DNA from: Carnobacterium sp.
GTDB taxonomy: Bacteria > Bacillota > Bacilli > Lactobacillales > Carnobacteriaceae
DNA length: 41,820 nt
Assembly: GCA_020431645.1 (NCBI GenBank)
Contig: JAGQHW010000002.1
Location: forward strand, 8,146-49,965
Direction of reading: 5' to 3'
Numbering within the stretch: position 1 is the stretch's first letter; each line of letters opens with the position of its first letter. The notes below the pieces were generated by a model, which was not told the DNA's origin, searched no databases, and saw only the letters and a program-made list of their open reading frames with translations. A program made the translations under genes and the position numbers. Positions 15,832 through 24,681 of the stretch are shown here, piece by piece.

Positions 15832-16524
15832 ATGAAAAAAAGCAAAATCGGCTTAGGTGTGGCTGTATTTATTGTTGGGATATTATTGTTATTTTATAAT
15901 CCAATTAAAGATGCTCTTCTTTCTTACACCATCGATAGTTTATCTAAAGACTCTTTATCCAGAGATAAAATCAAGTTAAACCAACAAAAAAATGCGCGTT
16001 ATGATTTTGAAGAAGTTGGTCTGCTTGATCTGGAGGATATTATTTATGCTCTTAATCATACTGATGATATTCATATCGTTGGTAGAATGAGTATTCCTAG
16101 TGTTAGTATGAACCTTCCTATTGGACTAGGTACTTCTACTTCAACTCTCGCTTTGACAGCTGGTACAATGAAAAAAGATCAAGTTATGGGTGAAAAAAAC
16201 TATTGCTTAGCTGGTCATCATTTGAGAAATGATGCGCTTCTTTTTAGTCCTCTTTATGAGGCGAAGATAGGTAGCGCTATTTACTTAACAGATGCAAAAA
16301 CAGTTTATGAATATCGACTAAGTCATAAAGAAACTATTCCTCCTACTAAGATGAGCGTACTAGAAGATAGTGAAGATGAAGTAAAGCTAACGCTTATAAC
16401 TTGTGATGATGGTGGAGATACTAGGCTTTGGGTTACCGGCGACTTTGTAAAAAGTATTCCTATTGAGGAAGCTGATTCAAAAATAATTGAATCTTTTAAC
16501 ACAGATAAAAAAACTATACGTTGA
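15832..16524 (+). CDS. srtA: Class A sortase
   Basis: This 230-aa membrane-anchored transpeptidase cuts LPXTG proteins between Thr and Gly and links them to the cell wall. It has an N-terminal hydrophobic anchor (about 7-24) and an extracellular catalytic domain. The catalytic His129 is in CLAGHHLRND, Cys191 in TLITCDDGG and Arg198 in TRLWVTGDF. TAGTMKKDQ and the TLITC block fit class A rather than the pilus class C enzymes: there is no N-terminal lid motif and no C-terminal membrane anchor. An AAGGAAGG SD precedes the ATG. It converges on the giant LPQTG protein, with a shared terminator between them. It may be the general housekeeping sortase or dedicated to the neighbour; sequence alone cannot tell. 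Confidence 0.9.
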   Translation: MKKSKIGLGVAVFIVGILLLFYNPIKDALLSYTIDSLSKDSLSRDKIKLNQQKNARYDFEEVGLLDLEDIIYALNHTDDIHIVGRMSIPSVSMNLPIGLGTSTSTLALTAGTMKKDQVMGEKNYCLAGHHLRNDALLFSPLYEAKIGSAIYLTDAKTVYEYRLSHKETIPPTKMSVLEDSEDEVKLTLITCDDGGDTRLWVTGDFVKSIPIEEADSKIIESFNTDKKTIR

Positions 16525-16536
16525 TTTATGAAAAAA

Positions 16537-16577
16537 GCAAAAAAACTTCTACTCATTTTATGAGCAGAAGTTTTTTT
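16537..16577. terminator. Bidirectional terminator between sortase and adhesin genes
   Basis: The stem AAAAACTTCT-A-CTCAT pairs with ATGAG-C-AGAAGTTTTT, with A-runs and T-runs on the two sides. It serves both convergent genes. Confidence 0.85.
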
Positions 16578-16610
16578 GTTTCTATCCTAATTCATTCACT
16601 AATTTATCTC

Positions 16611-19600
16611 TTATTCTTGTTCTTTATTTTTTCTTTTCTTATTTTGCATGTTAACAAGATAGAGTCCAGATCCTGTCATTAATAGTGAGCCTGCAAAAGC
16701 ATATAAATAAGTTTGATCTTCTCCAGTTTGAGGCAAGTTACCTTTTGGATCCTCGTTCACTATCAAACGATCATTTTTAACTGTCATAGCAACCATTTCA
16801 GGCTTCCCTTCATGCTCAGCTACAATAGTAAATACGATAGGTTTTTTAGCTAGCACATATCCTGTAGGTGCTTTCGTTTCAGAAAATGCATACTCACCAG
16901 GTTCCAAACCAGATAGACTAATTTGACCATTTCCATCTGTTTTTAAATCTGCTTGGAGTATTCTTCCATCCTTATCGGTTAAGTCAAAGACCGCTCCTCC
17001 AAGTAATACCTGTTCTTTAATTGAATCTGTCTTAGTCAATACAACTGAACCTTGGTAATTAGTCAAGCTGCCTACTTTAATAACTTTTGGTTCTTCCAAT
17101 AAAGAATCAGCAACAATGAATTTCATTGATAGTGTATTCTTAATATATCCTTTAGGTGCTTTTGTTTCCACAAATAGATATTCACCTGGTGCAAGTCCCT
17201 CAGCTTTAACTAAACCGGTCTCATCCGATACTAAACCAGTTTGAATGGTTTTGCCATCCATATTGGTCACTGAGAACTCGGCCCCTTTAAGGCCGTTACC
17301 TGATGCGTTTGTTTTCATTAATTGAGCTTCAGCTTTATAGTTGATAGATGACACAGCAATTAATGTAGGTTTTTCATTTTGTATAGCTTCAACTGTAAAT
17401 GGTATTATTTTTGTATTTATAATGAAACCTGTTGGTGCAGAAATTTCTTTAAATTCATACTTACCTGGTTTCAAATTATTTACTGTAATTTTACCATCTT
17501 TTGTTGTAAAGTTTGTTGCTTCGTAACCATTATCTCCAGTTAATTCGAAAACTGCTCCTGAAAGTAACGTATCTTTTTTATCTGTTTTAGTTAGTTCAAC
17601 GGATCCTTGATAGTTGGCAAAATCTCCAACGAGAACAGCTTTTGGTTTACCCGCTTCTTCAGCAACAATCGTAAAGTTACTTTCTTTATCATTTAAGATA
17701 TAACCTGGTACTGCTCCTGTTTCTATAAAGCGATAATCTCCCGGTACTAGTTCCTCAGCTTTAACCAAACCATCCACATCTGATATTAAATCAGCTAGAA
17801 CCGTATCTCCTTTTGTATCTATGATGGAGAATGTTGCTCCCTCAAGACCCTTACCTTCTTCATCTACTTTTGTTAATTGAGCAGAGCCTTTATAGTTTAT
17901 TACATTTCCAGCATCAACGGTATCCGGTTTATCAGCCGCTTCATTTGTAATGGTAAATTCAATCGGCGTCGTATTCAAGATAAACCCTACTGCTGCACTT
18001 GTTTCAACAAACGTATACTTACCAGGCGCTAGATTTTCAGCTCGTACCATTCCTTTTGAGTCAGACATCAATTTATCTTGTATCAAATCATTGTCTTTAT
18101 CAAATATAGAAAATTCTGCTCCTTCTAATTCTTTATCATTTGCATCTGTTTTAAGCAACTGAACAGTTCCTTTGTAGTTCGTTAGATCATCTACGATAAC
18201 TACTTCAGGTTGTCCTAATGAAGCGGCTTCGATAGTGAATGCAAGCGGCTTGTTATTTGTAACAAACCCTGAAGGTGCCTTAATTTCAACAAATGTGTAG
18301 TTGCCGGGTACTAACTCTGTTGCTTTAACTAAACCATTTTCATCTGAAATGATTTTTTCTCCTACTTGTTTATCTGCTTCATTTTTGACAATAAACTCAG
18401 CTCCAGCTAATTCCTTGCCATCTGTATCTCTTTTCATTAGCTGAGCAGAACCTTTGTAATTTATTGTAGAAACACTTATTAATTTTGGCCCTTCGTTTTG
18501 AACAGCCTCAACTATAAATGGTAATACCGTGGTATTTATAATAAAACCTGTTGGTGCAGAAATTTCTTTAAATTCATACTTACCTGGTTTCAAATTATTT
18601 ACTGTAATTTTTCCATCTTTTGTTGTAAAGTTTGTTGCTTCGTAACCATTATCTCCAGTTAATTCGAAAACTGCTCCTGAAAGTGGCTTTTCTTTGTTGT
18701 CTGTTTTAGTTAGTTCAACGGATCCTTGATAGTTGGCAAAATCTCCAACGAGAACAGCTTTTGGTTCACCCGCTTCTTCAGCAACAATCGTAAAGTTACT
18801 TTCTTTATCATTTAAGATATAACCTGGTACTGCTCCTGTTTCTATAAAGCGGTAATCTCCTGGAGCAAGTTTCTCAGCATTGACTAGACCTTCTTTGTCT
18901 GAAATCAAACCAGATTGAACCGTTTCTCCTGCTTCATTCAAGATTGAGAATGTCGCTCCTTGGAGAACATCACCTTTACTATCTGTTTTTTTCAATTGGA
19001 CGGTTCCCTGATAGTTAATTAATGTGCCAGCTTCTACAAGCTCTGGCTCGCTCACTGCTTCATTCGCAATAACGAATTTTGTAGGTGTTGTATTGATTAT
19101 ATATCCCATAGGTGCTTTAGTTTCTACAAAAGTATAGTTTCCTGGGATAAGGTTCTCTGCATTGACTAGACCTTTTTTGTCTGAAATCAAACCAGATTGA
19201 ACCGTATCTCCTGCTTCATTCAAGATTGAGAATGTTGCTCCTTGGAGAACATCACCTTTACTATCTGTTTTTTTCAATTGAGCAGTTCCTTTATAGTTTG
19301 CAAATTCTCCTGCAACTTCAACAGTTGGGTCTTTTGCAACTACATCAGTAGGTTCTCCTGCTATTTTATCTGCAATCGTAAATTCGACTGGAGTTTTATT
19401 GATCAAGTATCCCGTAGGTGCTTTAGTTTCTACAAAAGTGTAGTCACCCGGTACTAGTTCATTAGCTTTCACTAGTCCTTTAACACCTGAGACTAGTTTG
19501 TCTTGAATTAGCTGATTTTCATTATCAAGAATAGAAAACTCTGCTCCTTCAAGTCCTGTACCCGATTCATTTATTTTTTTAAACTCTACGGATCCTTTGT

Positions 19601-22600
19601 AGTTAATAGAAGAGGTTTTAATAACGGATGGTTCTCCTATTTCACTTGCTTTTACTTCAAAGGGCAATACCGTGGTATTTATAATAAAACCTGTTGGTGC
19701 AGTTACTTCTTTGAATTCATATTTACCTGGTTTTAAATTTTCTACTGTAATTTTTCCATCTTTCGTTGTAAAATTTGTTGCTTCATAACCATTATCGCCA
19801 GTTAGTTCGAAAACTGCCCCTGAAAGTGGTTTTTCTTTGTTGTCTGTTTTAGTTAGTTCAACGGATCCTTGATAGTTGGCAAAATCTCCAACGAGAACAG
19901 CATCTGGTTCACCCGCTTCTTCAGCAACAATCGTAAAGTTAACCGGAGTCGTATTAATCAGGTATCCGGCAGGGGCCTTGGTTTCTACAAAACTGTATTC
20001 CCCGGGTGCTAAATTATTAGCTATTACTACACCCTCTGAATTAGATATCAACTTTGTTTGAATGGCTTCTCCAGCTTTATTTAAAACAGAGAACTCCGCT
20101 CCACTAAGTTTTTCTTTAGCTTTGTTAATTTTTAGTAACTGAGCTGAACCTTGGTAATTAATCGCTTTGACAGTCACGGTTGGAACTTGAATACCTTTTT
20201 TAGCTATTATAAAATCAATCGGCACAGTATTTAACAAGTATCCGACAGGAGCTTTTAGCTCGTTTAGACGGTAATTTCCTGGTAACAGCCCTTCTAAAGT
20301 AATTTTACCATTTGTGCCAGTCTTTATTGATTTATACTCATCTATTACATCATAGCCAGACTCAGTTTTTATTGATAGTTTAAATTCGGCATCTTTAAGC
20401 AATGTGGTTCCACCATTTGATTTCTCAATTACTACTTTGCTTAAGTCATTAGTTAATAGCACATCAATATCCAGTAGCGAATTTGATGTAGTGCTATTTA
20501 CTGTTACTTTCTTTCCTGCAACTAACTCATCAGATACTGTGTAGCCCGGAAGTGCGGATACTTCTTTCAAGTAATAATCACCATAGATTAAGTTACCAAA
20601 GGTTAGTATTCCAGTATCGTTGATCGTCCCTGTTCTCACAATAACCGTTTTTGCTGCATTCCATAGCTCAAATTTTGTGCCTTCTAGTAACTTACCATCT
20701 GATCCACTCTTTTTAACTGTAATTGTACCCTTTTCACCAGAGACTGAACCGCCACCAGAAGAAGATTGTGCTTGAATAGATTGTAAAACTTCTTTTTCAA
20801 CTGTTACTTTATTTTCACCTGAAAAGACTACTTTATTCGTTACAGTATTATCATTTTTATCTAAGTTTAACAACGTACTGTAGTTCATTTCATAGGCAGA
20901 TGTAATTGTTTTAAGACCACCAATGAATTTAACCGTTATCTCTTGCTGTCCAGTGAGGTTATCTGTCGTAACATCTAACGTATAATCACTGTCTTTTATC
21001 AAACTAATAGTTGATTTTGTATAATCACCAAGAGTTGTTACAATTAATGGGTAAATTTTAAGCGAGTCTAAAACTAAAATTTGATTTTTCGAAGGTGTAT
21101 CTACAATTAAAACATTTGTTACTGTAGACTGACTTGGATTAATTGGAACAGTCCAATCAATAAAGCTACCATCTTTCACATTTTGCTTTCCACTTTTCGT
21201 GGCTAAATTTCCACCATTTTTAATTGAAACAGTTCCAGTGTACGAACGTTCTGGATTGCTCCCATTATTGAATCTAGCAATATTCGTGTACTTGGTTTGA
21301 TTTTCTATAATCTGACCAACCAAAGTTGTTTCGAACTCTAAAAGATAAGCATCTGTTGTTCCAATTGCTCCGCTTGGTAATTTCACCGTCAATGTGTTCA
21401 ATGATGCTGTTGGCTCTATTAATTGCGATGGAGTTACTTCTTCCCCTTTAACGACCGTTCCATTTGTACTAATTGTGTAGCGATATAATTTAGCTGTACC
21501 ATTTTTATATTGTTGGTTACCAGTAATTTCATCGGCTATTTGAGCTCCCTCTTGAATTACTTCACCATTATAGTTTGTACCAACTTTCCAACTGATTATT
21601 TTAGACTGAGCGTTATAATCGCCACTTTTAAACCCATTATTTTTTGTTTCATTCCTTGGATTTACTTCTACAGCACTAGAATTCCCTCTTGGGACATTCT
21701 TACTATCTGACCACTTTAACTCAACAGCATTTCTGAAAGTTGTTTTGCTAGTTATCAAATCATTTCTTACGTAAGGTGTTTTGTAGGTAATAGTCAATGG
21801 ACTAGTCATCGTCGTTTCATAGTCGCCTATTAGTTTGATATCAAACCCTTTTTTATCAGCTTTTAATGTCAGCGTATAGTCCGTATTTCTTACTAACGTT
21901 GTACTTGGTGCATTTTTTGTATCTTTTATTTCAAAACTAGCTTCATTTAGTGTTAACCCTTTGTTAGTGAACGTATCAGAAAAAGTAGCATTATTCATTG
22001 GGTACCCATTTTGATTGACGTCCATTTTCCAAGAGATTATTTTGTTTGCATAATCTATCGCGGGTGAAGATTTTATCACTCCTTGCTGCACCAGTGTACC
22101 ACTTGATTCGCTTTTAATTGTTTCATTTGTAGTAATGGTATTTTTCACGTTAGCTAGGTTGCCTGTTGTGCTGTCACTATCAATGATAATTTCAGCTTTG
22201 ACCTTCGTATCATAGGTCAGTTTAACAGCATGGCTAATATTCTTTAGAAAATTAATTTCAAATCCATTGACATTCTTTATAACTTCGTAATCTGTGCCTT
22301 TCACTAAGTTAACCGGATTTATTTCAGATGTTCCTGATGTGGGTTCAACTTTTTGAAGAACGATAGTACTCTCAATAACTTCTAGTCTATCGTCCATGAC
22401 ATCTATTAAATTAGCATTCGCTTCTTCAATAGTTTTGATGCCATAATTGTAGCGAACAGTCCATGAAAATGTTTGTGTTTTAGCAACATAATTTGTTCTT
22501 GTTTTCGTTAGCATTTTACCGAAATTAGCTTGCACAGAAGCTTTTGCAGATAATAATTCTTCATTTCCGTCTGATGTTAATTCAGCGTTATTGACTAAAT

Positions 22601-24224
22601 TGACACTGTTGCCTGTATCTTCTTTGATAGAGTCTACTATTTTGGTCTCATAAACAATCCGAAAAGCGTTATTATTCACACCTGGAAAAGTAATATTGCC
22701 AGTACTCTCCTCTATAGAAAAACCCTCTGTTAGTTCATCTGCTCTAACAACTTCTCCTTTTAAGTTAACAATTAATTTGTAAACTTTGGCAGAGACATAT
22801 TCATTTCCTGTTGGAAACGTTTCTGTAATTTTTGCATTTTTCAGTTCATTTAATCCTTTATTAAATTCTACTGTCCACGTAACTTTTGATGGATTTAGAA
22901 TGCTATCAATTATCCCTGTTTTTTCAATAGATTTATTAAAGTTTGTTTTAATCATAAATTCTGTCACGTTTTGTTCTTGAACAGGTAACAAAATATTTAC
23001 TGCTCCTGCTTCTTTGATCTTGGTTTCATCTAGTTTGGATTCAAACCAAATATCTCCTTTAATTCCTTCAGGATGAGCAGCTGCTTCATTATTAAAAGTA
23101 ATCACTACTTTTCCAGATGGACTCGCTTTGAATTGCGCATAAATAAGCTCATTTTCATCTTTTAAATCTCTCGTAATGGTTTGTGTTAATTTCAATTGTT
23201 CTGGCAAGTTAAATTCGAAAGTATCATTGTTTTTAATTTGTGTAGACACATATCCTGGAATCATCCACTCAAAGTCTGTTCTTGCGATTGAAGACAGGGT
23301 TATTTTATCACCATCTTCTGCTGTCTCATTTCTGAAAGTTACTTTTCCTTTTGTAAGGATATTTGAATCTTCACCTTCATTAAAATACGTCCTGATATTT
23401 TGAGGTAAAGCCTTTTCTTTGCTTAGTGTTTTTTTATCTTCGACTGGTTCTTTTTTATCTTCTATCTCTTCTTTTAAAGTAGTTGGTTTATTTATTAATT
23501 CGTTTGAACTGTCTTTTTCTTCACCATTTAATTCACCATTCGTTGCTTCTTTATCTTTTTCATTCTCTACAGGCGATGAATCTTCACTCGAAGAGTCCAT
23601 ACTTGATGAGTCTATAATCGAAGAATCTTTCTCCTCATCTAACTCATCCTTTGTTGCTTCTTTATCTTTTTCACTTACTTCTTCTTTCGCCAAGAATATT
23701 GCTTTCTTAAATTCTTGGGTAGCACCTGTGATAACTAGTTGTTCTTGAACATTAACAGGGCCCGTATAGCTTCCTTCAAACTGAAGTGAAGCATTCTCTA
23801 ATAAAGTTCCTTCTGCTAATGAAATGACGATTTTCTTCCCTTCTACTCTGTAAGCTCCCATTATTTTTCCAGAAGTAGAAAGAAGTTGGTTATCCTTTTT
23901 TGGAGCCAACAAAAAATTATCAGAAATAGTTAATATCAGTTCTTCGTTTTTCTCTTTATTTTTCTCAATGTTTAGGGTTAATTCAGCTGTCATTTTTTCA
24001 TCTATCAACTCTATTCGAGTAAAGTCGCTACTCTCTTTTATTGATAAATCTAAAATGGTAAGGTCCGTTGACTGTTTGTTTAGTTCCGTTGCCGTAACTA
24101 GAAACACCGGTACTACAATCTGGATAATTAGTAAAAAAACCATTAATCTAGAGACTATTTTCCCCACATTTTTCCCCTCCAATACTTTATATGATCTAGT
24201 GAAATTCGAACGTTTATTGGACAT
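16611..24224 (-). CDS. Giant LPXTG-anchored Cna-type adhesin, 2537 aa
   Basis: This is a cell-wall surface protein. In order it has an N-terminal signal (hydrophobic 27-43, cut near 45), a short Ig-like segment, an acidic Ser/Glu/Lys-rich linker (about 178-275), and a long region of roughly six Cna/Sdr-type adhesive modules (about 275-1160), each with a W(T/K)V strand. About 14 SpaA/CnaB domains follow (about 1165-2490), then LPQTG (2497-2501), a hydrophobic span and a KKRKNK tail. CnaB units carry the Lys (KTD), Glu (ETKAP) and Asn (NYK/NYQ) expected for isopeptide cross-links. The likely role is adhesion to host matrix or other cells; the ligand is unknown. SD sequences fit both the ATG at 24224 and a GTG at 24167 (GGAGGGG six bases upstream). 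It is convergent with a sortase and divergent from an Mga-type regulator. Confidence 0.93.
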   Translation of the reverse strand: MSNKRSNFTRSYKVLEGKNVGKIVSRLMVFLLIIQIVVPVFLVTATELNKQSTDLTILDLSIKESSDFTRIELIDEKMTAELTLNIEKNKEKNEELILTISDNFLLAPKKDNQLLSTSGKIMGAYRVEGKKIVISLAEGTLLENASLQFEGSYTGPVNVQEQLVITGATQEFKKAIFLAKEEVSEKDKEATKDELDEEKDSSIIDSSSMDSSSEDSSPVENEKDKEATNGELNGEEKDSSNELINKPTTLKEEIEDKKEPVEDKKTLSKEKALPQNIRTYFNEGEDSNILTKGKVTFRNETAEDGDKITLSSIARTDFEWMIPGYVSTQIKNNDTFEFNLPEQLKLTQTITRDLKDENELIYAQFKASPSGKVVITFNNEAAAHPEGIKGDIWFESKLDETKIKEAGAVNILLPVQEQNVTEFMIKTNFNKSIEKTGIIDSILNPSKVTWTVEFNKGLNELKNAKITETFPTGNEYVSAKVYKLIVNLKGEVVRADELTEGFSIEESTGNITFPGVNNNAFRIVYETKIVDSIKEDTGNSVNLVNNAELTSDGNEELLSAKASVQANFGKMLTKTRTNYVAKTQTFSWTVRYNYGIKTIEEANANLIDVMDDRLEVIESTIVLQKVEPTSGTSEINPVNLVKGTDYEVIKNVNGFEINFLKNISHAVKLTYDTKVKAEIIIDSDSTTGNLANVKNTITTNETIKSESSGTLVQQGVIKSSPAIDYANKIISWKMDVNQNGYPMNNATFSDTFTNKGLTLNEASFEIKDTKNAPSTTLVRNTDYTLTLKADKKGFDIKLIGDYETTMTSPLTITYKTPYVRNDLITSKTTFRNAVELKWSDSKNVPRGNSSAVEVNPRNETKNNGFKSGDYNAQSKIISWKVGTNYNGEVIQEGAQIADEITGNQQYKNGTAKLYRYTISTNGTVVKGEEVTPSQLIEPTASLNTLTVKLPSGAIGTTDAYLLEFETTLVGQIIENQTKYTNIARFNNGSNPERSYTGTVSIKNGGNLATKSGKQNVKDGSFIDWTVPINPSQSTVTNVLIVDTPSKNQILVLDSLKIYPLIVTTLGDYTKSTISLIKDSDYTLDVTTDNLTGQQEITVKFIGGLKTITSAYEMNYSTLLNLDKNDNTVTNKVVFSGENKVTVEKEVLQSIQAQSSSGGGSVSGEKGTITVKKSGSDGKLLEGTKFELWNAAKTVIVRTGTINDTGILTFGNLIYGDYYLKEVSALPGYTVSDELVAGKKVTVNSTTSNSLLDIDVLLTNDLSKVVIEKSNGGTTLLKDAEFKLSIKTESGYDVIDEYKSIKTGTNGKITLEGLLPGNYRLNELKAPVGYLLNTVPIDFIIAKKGIQVPTVTVKAINYQGSAQLLKINKAKEKLSGAEFSVLNKAGEAIQTKLISNSEGVVIANNLAPGEYSFVETKAPAGYLINTTPVNFTIVAEEAGEPDAVLVGDFANYQGSVELTKTDNKEKPLSGAVFELTGDNGYEATNFTTKDGKITVENLKPGKYEFKEVTAPTGFIINTTVLPFEVKASEIGEPSVIKTSSINYKGSVEFKKINESGTGLEGAEFSILDNENQLIQDKLVSGVKGLVKANELVPGDYTFVETKAPTGYLINKTPVEFTIADKIAGEPTDVVAKDPTVEVAGEFANYKGTAQLKKTDSKGDVLQGATFSILNEAGDTVQSGLISDKKGLVNAENLIPGNYTFVETKAPMGYIINTTPTKFVIANEAVSEPELVEAGTLINYQGTVQLKKTDSKGDVLQGATFSILNEAGETVQSGLISDKEGLVNAEKLAPGDYRFIETGAVPGYILNDKESNFTIVAEEAGEPKAVLVGDFANYQGSVELTKTDNKEKPLSGAVFELTGDNGYEATNFTTKDGKITVNNLKPGKYEFKEISAPTGFIINTTVLPFIVEAVQNEGPKLISVSTINYKGSAQLMKRDTDGKELAGAEFIVKNEADKQVGEKIISDENGLVKATELVPGNYTFVEIKAPSGFVTNNKPLAFTIEAASLGQPEVVIVDDLTNYKGTVQLLKTDANDKELEGAEFSIFDKDNDLIQDKLMSDSKGMVRAENLAPGKYTFVETSAAVGFILNTTPIEFTITNEAADKPDTVDAGNVINYKGSAQLTKVDEEGKGLEGATFSIIDTKGDTVLADLISDVDGLVKAEELVPGDYRFIETGAVPGYILNDKESNFTIVAEEAGKPKAVLVGDFANYQGSVELTKTDKKDTLLSGAVFELTGDNGYEATNFTTKDGKITVNNLKPGKYEFKEISAPTGFIINTKIIPFTVEAIQNEKPTLIAVSSINYKAEAQLMKTNASGNGLKGAEFSVTNMDGKTIQTGLVSDETGLVKAEGLAPGEYLFVETKAPKGYIKNTLSMKFIVADSLLEEPKVIKVGSLTNYQGSVVLTKTDSIKEQVLLGGAVFDLTDKDGRILQADLKTDGNGQISLSGLEPGEYAFSETKAPTGYVLAKKPIVFTIVAEHEGKPEMVAMTVKNDRLIVNEDPKGNLPQTGEDQTYLYAFAGSLLMTGSGLYLVNMQNKKRKNKEQE
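16790..20160 (-). repeat. Tandem CnaB-encoding repeats with a four-domain higher-order period
   Basis: Twelve consecutive units of about 90-103 codons encode CnaB domains. Units of the GSVELTKTD type recur every fourth unit. A marker beginning GGATCCTTGATAGTTGGC occurs at about 17601, 18720 and 19863, giving periods of 1119 and 1143 bp (373 and 381 codons). Around each marker roughly 300 bp are nearly identical. Units in other positions are more diverged, but neighbouring units at about 18880-18990 and 19160-19270 are also nearly identical. The pattern implies duplication of a four-domain block plus later gene conversion. Confidence 0.85.
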
Positions 24225-24365
24225 CCCTTCGCCCCTTCCTGTAGACTCTCTTTAATAAAAAGTTATTATTGCAACCATGTGTTTAATTCTCTAAGATGTG
24301 TGCATCTTATTAGATAAAGATACAGCAGAGAATTATCAGCAAAAAACATAGTGGTTTTGGTACTT

Positions 24366-24374
24366 ATTATACCA
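24366..24374 (-). promoter_or_regulatory. Extended -10 promoter of the adhesin gene
   Basis: On the minus strand TGGTATAAT is a consensus extended -10. The -35 region is poor (TGGTTA at 17 bp). It predicts a 5' leader of about 135 nt before the adhesin start and suggests need for an activator such as the adjacent Mga-type protein. Confidence 0.5.
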
Positions 24375-24406
24375 GTAATTCATAAATATAACCATCGTCT
24401 TTAAAC

Positions 24407-24420
24407 GCCTTATATAAGGC
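24407..24420. promoter_or_regulatory. Perfect 14-bp palindrome in the adhesin/Mga spacer
   Basis: GCCTTATATAAGGC lies about 36 bp upstream of the adhesin -10, where an activator would bind. The 457-bp spacer (24225-24681) otherwise holds the two divergent promoters and a leader inverted repeat, and no gene. Confidence 0.4.
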
Positions 24421-24515
24421 ATTAATTGAATTTGGAACAGGTCAACGCTCTTTTAATAAAGCAAATATTATCCGACTAAAACAAGCTATCAAATTTTATG
24501 CTATATAGTTAACAA

Positions 24516-24543
24516 TTGGAATACCCTCTTTTTATGATATAGT
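24516..24543 (+). promoter_or_regulatory. Probable promoter of the Mga-type regulator
   Basis: TTGGAA and TATAGT are separated by 16 bp. The start would be near 24550, giving a leader of about 130 nt. Confidence 0.5.
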
Positions 24544-24558
24544 AGAAGTATATTTCCA

Positions 24559-24653
24559 TAGATTGAATGGTTTTAAAAATAAAAAAATACTAGACGTTCA
24601 AACAATGTTCTTGCTTATTTTAAGTTTTAAACTAGATTCAATGATTCAATCTA
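24559..24653. repeat. Long-range inverted repeat in the leader of the Mga-type gene
   Basis: TAGATTGAAT and ATTCAATCTA are perfect 10-bp inverted repeats 75 bp apart, with further A/T-rich complementarity inside (TTTTAAAAATAA with TTATTTTAA). In RNA it would fold just before the weak ribosome binding site. Confidence 0.4.
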
Positions 24654-24681
24654 ATCCTATATAGAAAGTAAGTGACTTGTT

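Noticed and set aside
16790-20160. Regular repeats that might suggest a CRISPR array
   Set aside because: Units are about 280 bp, in frame, and encode CnaB domains. There are no short repeats with unique spacers and no cas genes.
17341-23748. Several plus-strand frames of 60-110 codons inside the adhesin gene
   Set aside because: They are antisense shadows of a continuous 2537-codon gene, without SD and with low-complexity composition.
24389-24510. Plus-strand stretch reading SLNALYKALIEFGTGQRSFN and on, before the Mga-type gene
   Set aside because: It is only about 35 codons between stops with no start, and it overlaps the palindrome and adhesin control region. It could be a gene scrap but nothing supports a gene.
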